Below are positions 12,222 through 23,362 of a stretch of DNA of 64,000 nucleotides, piece after piece. The notes below the pieces were generated by a model. The model did not search any database, was not told the DNA's origin, and was given only the letters and a program-made list of their open reading frames with translations. Every line of letters starts with the position of its first letter. The stretch's first letter is position 1. The stretch lies in contig JANAVB010004046.1 of assembly GCA_029216955.1 (NCBI GenBank), positions 1 through 64,000 of the forward strand, read 5' to 3'. The DNA comes from Iris pallida (taxonomy: Eukaryota; Streptophyta; Magnoliopsida; Asparagales; Iridaceae). The translations under genes were made by a program, and so were the position numbers.

Positions 12222-14158
12222 CTATCTGATATCTCCACTGGGGACACAAAGACGAGTGTCGTGCCGAAGTGTACTGTCTTCATGGATACATAACTCCGAC
12301 CTTCTTCCTGCTTCACACTCTGCTCTGAGTCGCTGGATCTTGGAATCTGTTGACTGCGCCACCCGAATTCTCTCAACTATGCTGGACTGAACCTGTAGGC
12401 TGGCCATCAATGCCACGCTGGTTGGAAGAACCACTTCAATTCCTATCTTCTGAAGTTCTACCAATAATTCTGGTTGCACCGTCAGGAAATAAACTACGGC
12501 TCTCCTGCTCAAAGCATCTGCTACAACGTTGGCCTTCCCGAGATGATACTGCAAATCCACATCATAGTCCACTAGTAGCTCGAGCCACCTTCTCTGTCGC
12601 ATATTAAGGTCCTTCTGGGTGAAAATATACTTCAGGCTCTTATGATCAGTAAAGATCTCCACTCTATCTCTGTATAAGTAGTGTCTCCACAGCTTCAAAA
12701 CAAACACTACCGCCGCCAATTCCAAGTCGTAGGTCGGGTAATTCTTCTCATGATCACATAGTTGATGTGACGCATAAGATATTACCTTCCTATGCTGTAT
12801 CAAGACACACCCCAATCCTCTGCCTGAAGCGTCGCAATAAACGGTGAATCCTTCGATCCCATCTGGAAGGGTGAGAATGGGAGCCATTATCAAACCTCGC
12901 TTCAACTTCTCAAATGATTCCTGACACTCTGCTGTCCAAACAAACGGCACATCCTTGCGGGTCAACTGGGTCATCGGCGCTTAAATCCTTGCAAAATCTG
13001 AAACAAACCGTCGGTAGTAGCCGACCAATCCAAGGAAGCTGCGAACCTCTGCCACTGAGCTGGGTGTACTGTCCATGACTCGATAGCCACAATCTTCTGG
13101 GGATCCACTTCCACTCCTCCTCGGGTAATGATATGACCCAAGTATGATATGTGATCGAGCCAGAACTCGTATTTACTGAACTTGGCGTACAACTGATGCT
13201 CCCTAAGCGTCTGGAGGACGACTCTGAGATGCTGCTCATACTCTGCTTCACTCTTGCTGTAGACCAGGATGTCATCTAGGAACACGATCACAAATTGATC
13301 TAAGTAAGGCATAAAAATGCGATTCATGAGGTCCATGAATACTGCTGGCGTATTGGTCGCTCCAAAGGGCATAACAAGGAACTCCCAATGTTCATACCTC
13401 GATCTGAATGCTGTCTTCGGGATGTCCTGCTCTCTGACTCTGATCTGGTGGTATCCCGACCGCAAGTCGATCTTCGAGAACACTGAAGCCCCTCTGAGCT
13501 GATCAAATAAGTCATCTATCCTCGGAAGAGGGTATCTGTTCTTGATTGTCACCGAATTCAAGGTACGATAATCAACACATAGCCTAGACGTACCATCCTT
13601 CTTTTTTACAAGAAGCATCGGGGCTCCCCAAGGCGATCCACTTGTACGGATGAATCCCTTGGTCCTCAGTTCTTCAATCATCTTGTACAAAATCTCCAAC
13701 TCTGAAGACGCCATCCTGTAGACTCGCTCTGATACTGGTGCTGTCCCGGGAATCAAGTCTATAGTGAACTCAATCTCCCGTTCCGGCGGCATCCCTGGAA
13801 GCTCCTCTGGAAAGACATCTGGAAACTCTTCAACTATCCGGGGTAACTGCACTGCTGCTACTGCCATCCGCAATACTGGGGAAGATGGCTCCACTGTACC
13901 TCTGGAAAATGAAAACTTTGGCTCGCCGGGGATACTAAAGACAACTCTGCCAATATGGCAGTCTATCCTAGCATACTAGTTCCTCAACCAATCCATGCCT
14001 AGGACTACATCATAGTCTGCCGTAGGAAACTCTATGAATCTAGCGGAGAACTCCCTATCGCCAACTACAATCCGACACGAGGAAAACACTCGATCTACTC
14101 CCACAAGGCCATTACCAGTAAGTATATTGAGCCTCACTGATAATGACTCGGGCTCCAA
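12222..14158 (-). pseudogene. Element B RT and RNase H, broken
   Basis: The open region 14158-13976 continues the protease domain (VVLGMDWLRN), and 13894-12971 covers [55 protein letters not shown] and the catalytic FLDDI. A frameshift near 13085 moves the continuation (GYYRRF region and [13 protein letters not shown]) into another frame. RNase H lies at 12974-12222 ([48 protein letters not shown]). Confidence 0.9.
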
Positions 14159-14176
14159 TCCTATCCGTATCGCGAA

Positions 14177-15655
14177 TCATGCAGACATAAATGAATGCGA
14201 TGCACCAGAATCAAATAATACAGATGCTGGAGAGGAGTTGACGAGAATAGTACCTGCCACAACCTCACCTGGTGCAACTTCTTCTTCCATAGCCATCATC
14301 ATGGCCTGACCTTGTCCTCTGGCTGCTGGTCCCCTCTGCTGGAAATCTCTCTGCCTATTCTGGGTCTGAGATTGGGCTTGTGCATACTGCTGGGGGTGCT
14401 GTTGCTGGAATGCCTGAGACTGAGGCGGCAAGGGCCTCGAAGACTGATACTGCTGCTGCTGAACTGGTACTGGGGCCGGTCCTCTCACCGAAGAACTAGA
14501 AGGGTTGGATGCTGATAAACCACCCCTATTCGGGCAAGCCCCTATCCTATGATCTGCTGCTCCACAAGCTAGGCATAATTCCTGCGCCCTGCGACAATCC
14601 GCCACTATATGGCCTGGCTTCCCGCAATGTGAACATCCCATTGCGGAAGTCTGCTTCTGCTTCTGCTGCTGCGGGTACGTTGGGGTCGAATACTGAACCA
14701 ACGTTACTGAGGTTATCCATCTCGGAGTTCCAATGGTCAATCCCCTAGCTGCCGGGACTGGAGCTAATGATTGGTACATCTGAATGTGGGGCCGCTTCCT
14801 ACTTTCGGTCCTATCCACGATCCTCTGGGAGGTATACTCATGCCTCCTAGCTGCTCTCAAGACTGCATCGAATGTCTGGTGCTCGAACTGCTCAACCGCC
14901 AACAAGATCTCCAAATGTAGCCCCTGCTAGAATCGCTGGGCTCGATCATACTCGGTCGCCACCAAGGTGGGGGCAAACCTACTGAGTCTAGAAAACTCCG
15001 ATGCATAACTGTCGACTGTTCTGCCTCCTTGCTTCAAGTTGGTAAATCTGGTCTGCAGGTCGTATCGAGCCACAGCATCGAAATACTTCGTCTGGAATCT
15101 TTCTCTAAATACTGCCCAAGCAATGGGTGCCACTAATCCCATGGCTTGCGCCGCCCACCAACTGCGAGCCAAGTCCAACAACTGCAGGCGTACCACCGCC
15201 ACCTTCTCATTCTCGGGTGTCCTAGCTGCTTCCAGAATCACCTCGGTATCCTGAAGCCATGCATCCGCGACAATCGCATCCTCGGTGCCGTCGAAGAAAG
15301 GAGGGTTCAATCGCTTGAAGCTGTTGGCCGCCTGGTTCCCTGGATGTCCGCCTCGGGTCAAAGCATCTTGAACTGTCTGGTGCAGGGCGTCGCTTCGACG
15401 ATCCTGGAAAGCTATCAAGGTTCTGATGAGGCCTACTAAGGTACCATCATCTGGCTCAGTGGGCTAGACGGGCCGAACTGGTGACTCTCCTCCTGTAGGT
15501 ATCACTCTGGAGGCGACTCCAGAATGCTGGACTTGATCTCCAGGTTGCTGCTGGCCCACGGAAGGCGCTCCTCCTTGCTGATCAGCAGGGTCAGGTACAG
15601 TGCCACTGAAGAAGACAACACAGGAAAACAATAGGGAAGGACCAGGACAGATCAA
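14177..15655 (-). pseudogene. Element B gag and protease start, broken
   Basis: A single frame from about 15655 with stops at 15464 (CAG to TAG) and 14924 (TGG to TAG). The gag domain is seen in LNPPFFDGTEDAIVADAWL, ARSWWAAQAM, FRERFQTKYFDAVARYD and FTNLKQGGRTVDSYASEFS. Two consecutive zinc knuckles follow, CSHCGKPGHIVADC and CLACGAADHRIGAC. The protease motif LFDSGASHSFM closes the frame at 14177. Confidence 0.88.
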
Positions 15656-15773
15656 CGATACAAGTATGTAATCAGGGCAAGAATTTCAGGGATTTGAAAA
15701 TACGGGCGGAGATCAAGGGCGAATACTGATTGAGACATCTATTCGGTAAACCCTCACATTTCTTGATTGACAA

Positions 15774-15791
15774 GACCTGCATGGGCCACCA
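15774..15791 (-). promoter_or_regulatory. Post-LTR motif of element B (possible primer site)
   Basis: TGGTGGCCCATGCAGGTC on the minus strand, nine bases after the 5' LTR. It is shared with A (6700), C (30643) and F (61766). Confidence 0.5.
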
Positions 15792-15800
15792 CTTAAACCG

Positions 15801-17224
15801 TGTCACGCCCCAGAACCAGAAAACTGGAGAGCGGGGGCAGACACAGCCAGCTACGTATATTGAAATGGAAACCACCTCGATATACGGTCACGGCTGTCTA
15901 GAAATATGAGGGTTTACTACAAGCCAACAGTCTCTTATAGTCATTCCAAACATATTAAGTAAAATCAAGTTCATGACAAAAGGCGTAAGGATATAAAATG
16001 GGCGTAAAATATCTATCAATATATAGGGCTATAGAAGAGCCAAGCTTAAAGAAATAAGACTAAAACTCCAAGAGCCAATAGGTTAAACAAGGGGTCACGA
16101 GAGCAGCGTACAAAAGTTACGCACGCTGAAAGAGCTGCGTACGTAAAAAAGTCACGCACGCCAGAGAGCAGTGTAGGTGAAAGGTCACGCACGCTACAGA
16201 GAGCTGCGTGGATGAAAAGTCACGCACGCTGAGAGAGCAGTGTAGGTAAAAAGTCACGCACGCTGAGAGAGCGGCATAGGTAAAAAGTCACGCACGCTGA
16301 GAGAGCAGCGTAAGTGAAAAGTCACGCACGCTACAGAGAGCAGCGTAGGTGTAAAGTCATGCACGCTACAGAGAGCATCATAGGTGAAAAGTCACGCACG
16401 CTTCAGAGAGCAGCGTAGGTGAAAAGTCACGCACGCTTCAGAGAGCAGCGTAGGTGAAAAGTTACGCACGCTGAAAGAGACACGCTTCCAACAGGAAGCG
16501 TACCCAAGTCTGCGTACGTACGCTAAAGAACGCGCGCAGCTCAGTGTGCGTAAGATAAACAGCTCTGCACACTGCTCACTGTCTTCTCCAAACAGCAAGA
16601 ACACCATGGTTGAACTCAAGGCTACACAGCATCATAACATAGCCATCCGAACTCCAAATCCGGATTTCCAAAGTTCCAATTTGGGTGGAATTGAATGCTC
16701 TTCCACATGGAAACATCAAAACTCATAGAAAACCAACTAAAATAGATCAAAACATGCAAAAATCTAAAAATAGGAAGACTTAGATCTAGAACAATGGAGG
16801 CTCCAAATCACAAAATGCCAAGAACTAATGTTGATCATCATGTCCTAATCTATCAAATGGACAAATAAAAGTGGATTCTCATGTAGTGGCAAGATGCACT
16901 TGCCTAGGGTTGGGAGAGTTGTGTAGAGGAAGGAGAAGAAGAAGAAGAAGAAGAAGGAAATAAATGGTGGTGGTAAAGAAGAGAGAGAGTGGTTGGTGGT
17001 GTTATAAAGTGGGGGAGTTGTGGTGTGTTGAGGGGGAAACATAGGGCTAGGGTGTTCCAACACAAAAAAAAAACCGAACCAAACCGAACCATCCCCAATA
17101 AAACCGAGCCATGCCAAAACCAAAATACGAGAAATACCGAAATTCCACAAGTTGAGAAAAATAAAAATACATGTCAAAATCCAGATACGATTATAAATAC
17201 GAAATACGGGAAATGAGGGTGACA
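15801..17224 (-). repeat. 5' LTR of element B, internally deleted
   Basis: 1424 bases. Collinear with 8021-10783 except for a deletion of about 1.34 kb at about 15943, where ctcttatagtcattcc fuses two distant parts. The other copy has tggtcat and tagtcat at the two deletion ends, a short microhomology. Confidence 0.9.
16100..16480. repeat. Tandem array in the second B LTR
   Basis: Same 34-36-bp array as at 9665-10045, with about 11 units and scattered substitutions. Confidence 0.9.
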
Positions 17225-17356
17225 ACCTAGAAAATGCCTGTCCAAAAGTCCAATTCTAGAAAATGGGCAAAATCATAATTTCGGGTCAAAAGAATATCCG
17301 TCGTTGGATCCGTTTTGCACCGAAACGTGTGCCAATGTCTACGGTCTCTAAATTCG

Positions 17357-17689
17357 TTAAACTACATGCCTACAGATCCAGTTTGAGGAGACGAACCCAA
17401 CGGTATGTCCAATTTTGGATTCCGATGAGCCGTGCACAAAATCGTCCATTGGATCGGGTCGCGGGCCCGCCAAATAAGCATTCCTGTCAACCTTCTCAGA
17501 ATCGGACCAAACTTGGCACTCAAGACCAAAATTTCGATACGATCCTGTTGACGCAAGTTTCATCTTGATACGATGAATGTACACGAAGTTAGGGTCAAGT
17601 TTGCAAAAGGTCGATACGTGGGTATCTTGACGGATACGCACTGATTTCGTCGCGCACACGCAACAAAATCGAGCCCCGTCGGTTCCCAT
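17357..17689 (-). CDS. Conserved sense reading frame inside LTR A (unknown)
   Basis: 110 codons, not a recognised family. It aligns without gaps to the frame at 50324-50659 in LTR E; the C-terminal half shares CQVWS.SEKVDRNA, LAGPR.DP, FVHG and GHTVGF.SSN. It starts about 670 bases downstream of the LTR's TATA-like site, on the element's sense strand. It could be a small LTR-encoded protein, an upstream reading frame, or an open stretch kept by chance. No signal peptide or known motif is seen. Confidence 0.35.
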   Translation of the reverse strand: MGTDGARFCCVCATKSVRIRQDTHVSTFCKLDPNFVYIHRIKMKLASTGSYRNFGLECQVWSDSEKVDRNAYLAGPRPDPMDDFVHGSSESKIGHTVGFVSSNWICRHVV

Positions 17690-18354
17690 ACGTCGGCAAC
17701 ATCCATATGCGTCTTTCTATGCATATATTGCATGACCATGTCGCCCGGTTTGTCGATGTCTATGCCGTATCAGGAAAAGTTTTCTAATTTCTACAGTTTT
17801 AAAATATGGTTTTTCTCAAACGTTGTAACCAAATAACTTTCTACCTAATTAACGAAATTAGGTTCTGCGAGTTGGGTTCTACTCCCGTATATGTTGTCTT
17901 CCTCTGTTTTCAATTGGTATGTCGAAAATCCTAATATTCGGTCCATAATTTGGTGTCCAAGTTGAGGGTTTGAACAGCCCTCACGCTCTGTTTTTCGAAC
18001 AGAAAGTTGTCAACTTCGAGGCAAGTTTTCGCTCGAACTACAAGGTTATGCTAAAATCCCTTTAGAAGGGTTCATAGGCAGTTACACAGGCTTTCTAGGT
18101 AACTTCGCAGAGTTGAAAATGATCTAGTATAATAGGTGGAATTAAATCGAAAAGGGGAGTACCTGGGAATCGGTTCAAAACCAAAACAGAACTCTCTGTT
18201 GCAGAGATCGATGACTGCGGCGCTCTGGCATCTCTGCGGTGGTCGACGGCGGTCTGGTGATGTTTGCCCAGGTTAGGGTGTGCTCGGGGTCGTCGCGCAA
18301 AGCTCACCGAAGAAATTGTTTTGGGTTCGAAGGTTTCTATCCGATGGGTTCGAG

Positions 18355-18362
18355 TTTATATA
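18355..18362 (-). promoter_or_regulatory. Putative TATA box of LTR A 5' copy
   Basis: GAGTATATAAACTCG on the minus strand, a good TATATAAA match, 467 bases inside the LTR edge. Confidence 0.55.
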
Positions 18363-18829
18363 CTCGGATTTAAACTGGATTAAATTCAAATTTCCTATTG
18401 GGTTTAGATTAGAATCGGGACATTTATACAATAGAGAATCCTATTAGGATCGATCAAAAAAAATTGATTAAATTTGCTGAAAGATTGAGGTGATTTCAAA
18501 ATTTCGAAATCTATGAGTCTGCTCCTCAACGTGCAGGTTTTGGGGTCGGGGAAACTCCAAGTACTGTAGCAACATATATATTTTTTAATATATATATATA
18601 TAACATTAGCTAGTGAAATAAATAGGTTAAAAATACCAAAAGAATTTTCTAAAAATATAAAATATATGTCTAAAATTCCCATCTATATTGTGGACTACTT
18701 TTATGATAGTATAATATACAAGCATATGTACATATATATTAACTAAAAAAACTACTGGTTTAATATAGAAATAGGTATAACAAACTTTTAAATTACTATA
18801 ATAATTAGAATAAAATATGGGGGTTTACA

Positions 18830-19328
18830 TGAAACCCTGGACTTCTTCTAATTTAGAAGTAAACAGAGGGCAGACTAAAAAGTCTTGCATGATCCTCTGT
18901 TGTTCCTGGCCTAGGTTCTCATATTGGTATGTCTCTGGACTAATAGTATGTACTATTATAGGTACCAGCAATAACCCACTTTGACTCATTCCACATTGAG
19001 ACTTCACACAAAAGTTGTATTTATACTTACTTAGCCAATATATTACTTGAATCGGGTTTTACTAAAACAAGTCCAATATGTATGTTGGTATGAAAATAAT
19101 CCAACACATGAAACATGGACTGCAATTCCTGTTGTGACGAGGAAAAGAAGTACGACAGCTCTGCCGGATGTAGATACAGTGACGGTGGTGGCATGTTCTC
19201 CCGCATTGTTGCTGCGATTGAGAGCTTGGTAGAGATACACGTCAATAACGTGCTGTAGTCAAATATTCTACACTATGAATAAAGAGAGATGGAGTACGTT
19301 TATTAATATGAGAAAATAATCCTAATGA
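18830..19328. other. Unassigned segment between element A and solo LTR D
   Basis: About 500 bases of mixed composition. Short open stretches exist on the minus strand (19007-18825, 19245-19027) but match no family I recognise, and no splice pattern is convincing. It may be older host or repeat sequence; its continuation after D is 35935-36125. Confidence 0.3.
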
Positions 19329-20681
19329 GTATATGCCACGACCCGCACCCTAGTGTAAGGACACGAGAAGTGGGTACGTCCAGCCTACGCCACAGTGTCG
19401 ACGGTAGAACGCTGTCCTAGGTCACATGCATCTAACAGTTTAAGGTACATTACATAGTTATACTCTCTGAATGGAGGAACAATATAAATTACAAATCTCA
19501 ATCACAGCTAAGGAAGATGTCCGATAAGATAGATAGGAATATCAACAGAATCCACATATGAAATACGATAAAAGAGAGAATCCCAAGTGTCTAAGACAAA
19601 CATCTAACAGCTCCACAAATCCACATCATCACAAATCTCAAATATAAATATACAAATGAGATACAACTAAAATATGATAACTAAACTATGGGGGTGTCGT
19701 CAGCATGTAAGGGATCCAGCTGGAGGTCCAAGTCATAGGTGTCCTCTAATGTTGTCCCGTAGTAGGTAGTACAACACGCCTCATCCTCGTCCTCTGTAAT
19801 ATTTTCAACAGGTCCAGTCAGGACAGAAGCGAGCACAGTACATCTCATGCAGTTCATATATGACAGGAATATAAAGCATACAATAGAGTAAGATACATGA
19901 ATCGCTGAAAGAAAGGACATAAAATAAAGAGATGACTGTAACGAAAATATCTACTATAAGTAAAGAACTATCAGTGAATAGTAATTTAGAGTACAAGATA
20001 GACATGTTAACAGCTGGATAATAAACATGAGAGGTGTACATGGCTACGCTACTTTAGAATTATTCACATTACTATTTATACTCCCCCATCCCCAATCAAT
20101 AAAAAAGGATCCAGCCAAGTTATGTTATTATACATGATATCACATGAAGGCCCATAAATGGGTACACATGAATGTAAACATGGGGGCTCTGTGAACATGA
20201 GAGTACATGAATCACAAGAGTGCACATGAATGGTAAAGCACAGGAATACATGATGAAAGTGAAACGCACATGATATGATTTATCCGATGCTCCCGAGGGG
20301 GATAACATCGCATGAAAAGATCCATATAGTACTAATCTGTGTTAGAGCAAGAATATAAGTCCTAGCAAGTATGAAACGGTCAGAGAATATACTCGCCTGA
20401 TATCCTGAGTATCCAATGAATATATGTGTCCAGATAGAGTAGATGAGTCCTAAACAGAGCAACACAGGTCACAACATGTCCAGAATGGTAGTACTAAAGA
20501 TTACAATGCATTCTATATGATTTCTAGGTCATCTAGGCCAAAGTCAACTCTTGGTCAACTCTGGTCAACTACACTAGTCAAACTAGGTCAACTAGGTCAA
20601 TCCTAGTCTAATCAAGTCTCACTAAGCCTAACCAAGCCTAGGCTAGCACTCACACAAATCACAAAGCTACACAAGCTATCA

Positions 20682-20685
<4 letters not shown>

Positions 20686-20730
<45 letters not shown>
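20686..20730. repeat. (AT)n microsatellite
   Basis: About 22 uninterrupted AT units, 56 bases before the MITE. Confidence 0.95.
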
Positions 20731-20733
<3 letters not shown>

Positions 20734-20785
20734 CATACACATAGGAAATCATATATAGGCTATTACGCCTACATACATATACACA

Positions 20786-21316
20786 TAGGGGTGGGCACGG
20801 GTCGGGCCGGGTCCAAATTTTATGGATCCGGACCGGACCCGTTAATTGGCGGGACGGGGCGGGACGGGTCCAAAAAATATTGGAACCGGTACGGATTCGA
20901 CCCGTTCGAAACGGGTCTAAACCGAGCCGACCCGCGGGTCCAAATGGATCCAAAAAAATTCATAAAATTATAGAATAGTAAATATTTATACATGTTCTAT
21001 TATCTAAAAGAACAAAACAAGTATTATGTTTTCCAATTCTAGAATTTGTTTACTAAACAATAACGTGTGCTATTATTTATAAATTATAATATGAAAAAAA
21101 ATCAAAATTGATAAAAAAAAATCATACTCCTAGAAACGGGTCGGTTCGGGGCCCCGTTTATTTTGAAAATAGGACCCGCCCCGCCCCGTTAGTGTCACAC
21201 GACCCGTCCTGGCCTGCCCCGTTTGAATTCTAAATTTTAGGAACCGCCCCGTTTGACCAATATACGGTTCGGACCGGGTCGGAACTGCGGATCCTGGACC
21301 CGTATGCCTACCCCTA
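20786..21316. mobile_element. hAT-type MITE
   Basis: 531 bases with terminal inverted repeats (taggggtgggcacgggtc at the left, gacccgtatgcctaccccta at the right) and a perfect 8-bp target duplication tatacaca (20778-20785 and 21317-21324), as in hAT transposons. The ends are GC-rich with further inverted GGGTC/GACCC and CCCGTT/AACGGG words; the middle is AT-rich. It has no transposase and is non-autonomous. It lies in solo LTR D. Confidence 0.88.
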
Positions 21317-23280
21317 TATACACATAATGCATACAAGGCACACATTTATATTATGGGCATAACTCATCTTATTATACGCATACATTATATATATAGGCTA
21401 ATGAAATATGCAAGGCTATACTAGGCCTATCATTCACATCATCATCATCCCTATATGTATATAGGTTTGAATTCATACATGTCCTTACATTGCATCATAT
21501 CTAACATACAAACATACTTGGATTCATTACATTGTATATATATATACCATTCATGCATTGCATTAACCTATACTTGTATACCTTATTTCATTTCATGCAT
21601 TCATAAATTGCTTTCATATCCACACATTACCAATATCATATATATACATTATATATGGAGAGAGGGATAGAGATATCACATGAATATGTATGTGTATAGT
21701 GTAAGGGAAAAATGAGTGTTTAGTGTGTCATGAATGTATGCAGTACATGTGTGTGTACAATGTAGGTTCTGTCACAGTGTAGTGTAATGTAGTGTGTAGC
21801 AGCATGTAGGTTTCAAATTTAGTGTGTGCATGCATATATTTGTGTTCAATTTATATGTTCGGTTAGTAACATGTATACGAGAGTGTTAACAATGGGTTTT
21901 GATCAAACGAGAACCCTAACTTGTAAATCATGTGAAACCCAATCATGCACACAAATCCAGATATGCTAGCAAGTGTAAAACACATACAAATTTACATTTA
22001 ACAAATGATTAAACAGATTCGAATTCTCAGAAAACCCAAATACAGTACGTATCAGAGATTTGGGTAATCCGCAAATACAATTCGAAACATGGCTTAAATT
22101 TAAATTAATTAGTTGGTAATCACTCGTGCACATGTGTAAGTGTCATATATGTCGATTAGTATTCACAAAATCAAGACACGACGTGTCCACACCCTCTCGA
22201 ACACGTACAGACACGTACGACACGCACAATCTCGTGCACTCGTGTGTATGAGTCCAGGACATGATACACGACACGACACCATTCGTTCACGTACCCATGT
22301 GTTCGCCTAGGGTAGGGCTAAATGTCTAAAACCCTGATGTGTGTCCAAGTGTCCTCATGTCGTGTCAAAAGATGCATATCAGAACTCAAAACTCGTAGGG
22401 CTACGCATAGGCAAGACCAGTACGATCGAGATTTCTCTCGATCTGTCACGACTCGTACCCTAGAGTTAGGGCACGAGACGTGGGTACGTCCAGCCTACGC
22501 CGCAGTGTCGACGGTAGAACGTTGTCCTAGGTCACAACATCTAGCAATATAAAGCTTAAACAGTTTATACTCCCCCGAATAGGGGTGACATGATAAAAGT
22601 AGACTCAATCACAACTAAGGAAGAAGAAGCACGATATGATATAAAACTCAAGGAAAAACAGATGATAACATAGCTGATAGATAGATAAATAAAACTGCTG
22701 AAATGAAAGGAAATCCCAAGTACATCAGAAAGTCTAAGTGTCTAAGATAATACAAATCCCAGATCCTAAGTATCAATAAGTACAATCATCCATGAAATAC
22801 TGAAATGAAAGCATCCTAGTCTAAGGGTGTGTCATCCACAGCAAGTGGGGCCTGTTGATGGTCCAGGTCCAACATCTCATCTAAGGTGGCACCGTAATAG
22901 GTATCCACACCAGCCTCCTCCTCGTCCTCTGTAATATTTTTAACAGGTCCAGTCAGGACAGGAGCGAGTACAGTACATCTTAACAGTTCATAGCAGGTTA
23001 GAAGATATAATCATGCAGTAAAGTAAGATACAGGTACTGAAAGAAGTGCAGTATGTAAACAGAACGAGAAAGCTGTAATAGAAATATCTACAATAAATAG
23101 AGAACTAACATGTGGCTAGTGAGTCAGAGTACAACATGGACATGTAAATGGCATGGGATGATTCTGATCTACACTATGGAATGATTCTGATGCTACACTA
23201 CTGGTGTATTATTCACATGTCTACTTCTACTCCCCGCACCCCCAATCAATACACAAGGATCCAGCCAGGTTATGTTATGA

Positions 23281-23362
23281 TACTATGTTAGGCCCCCGAA
23301 GGGTGATAAGCCCCCGAAGGGTGGTAAGCCTCCGAAAGGTGATAAGCCCCGAAGGGTGATAC
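23281..23362. repeat. 18-bp tandem repeat in C LTR
   Basis: About four copies of gcccccgaagggtgataa with small changes. The same repeat is in the other LTR at about 31518-31590. Confidence 0.85.

Larger units (their letters stand above)
8021..17224 (-). mobile_element. Ty3/gypsy chromovirus element B, complete but dead
   Basis: Both LTRs begin tgtcacgccccag and end tgaca, and the element is flanked by a perfect 5-bp target duplication accta (8016-8020 and 17225-17229). The order gag, protease, RT, RNase H, integrase and the conserved block AAATTTCGAGGACGAAATTC before the polypurine tract fit the Tekay/Del-like chromoviruses. It is inserted in the 5' LTR of A. In-frame stops and a frameshift make it non-coding. 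Confidence 0.93.
17230..18829 (-). repeat. 5' LTR of element A, second segment
   Basis: Continuation of 6726-8020 after element B; the shared target duplication accta proves continuity. It ends gggggtttaca, so the minus-strand LTR starts TGTAAACCCCC, close to TGTCACCCCC of LTR E. From 17230 to about 18300 it is related to LTR E 50199-51300. It contains a TATA-like site (18355) and a conserved reading frame (17357-17689). The joined length is about 2.9 kb. Confidence 0.75.
19334..22443 (-). repeat. Solo LTR D, left part
   Basis: Starts tgccacgacccgcacc, related to the LTR ends of C and E. It is interrupted at 22443 by element C and resumes at 34868, ending tgaca at 35929. The 5-bp duplication gtata occurs at 19329-19333 and 35930-35934. 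Joined, it is about 4.17 kb, like the 4.19-kb LTRs of C, and no internal region lies between the flanks. It is therefore the product of LTR-LTR recombination. It carries a MITE and an (AT)n tract, and GGTCAA-type repeats near 20535-20605. Confidence 0.9.
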
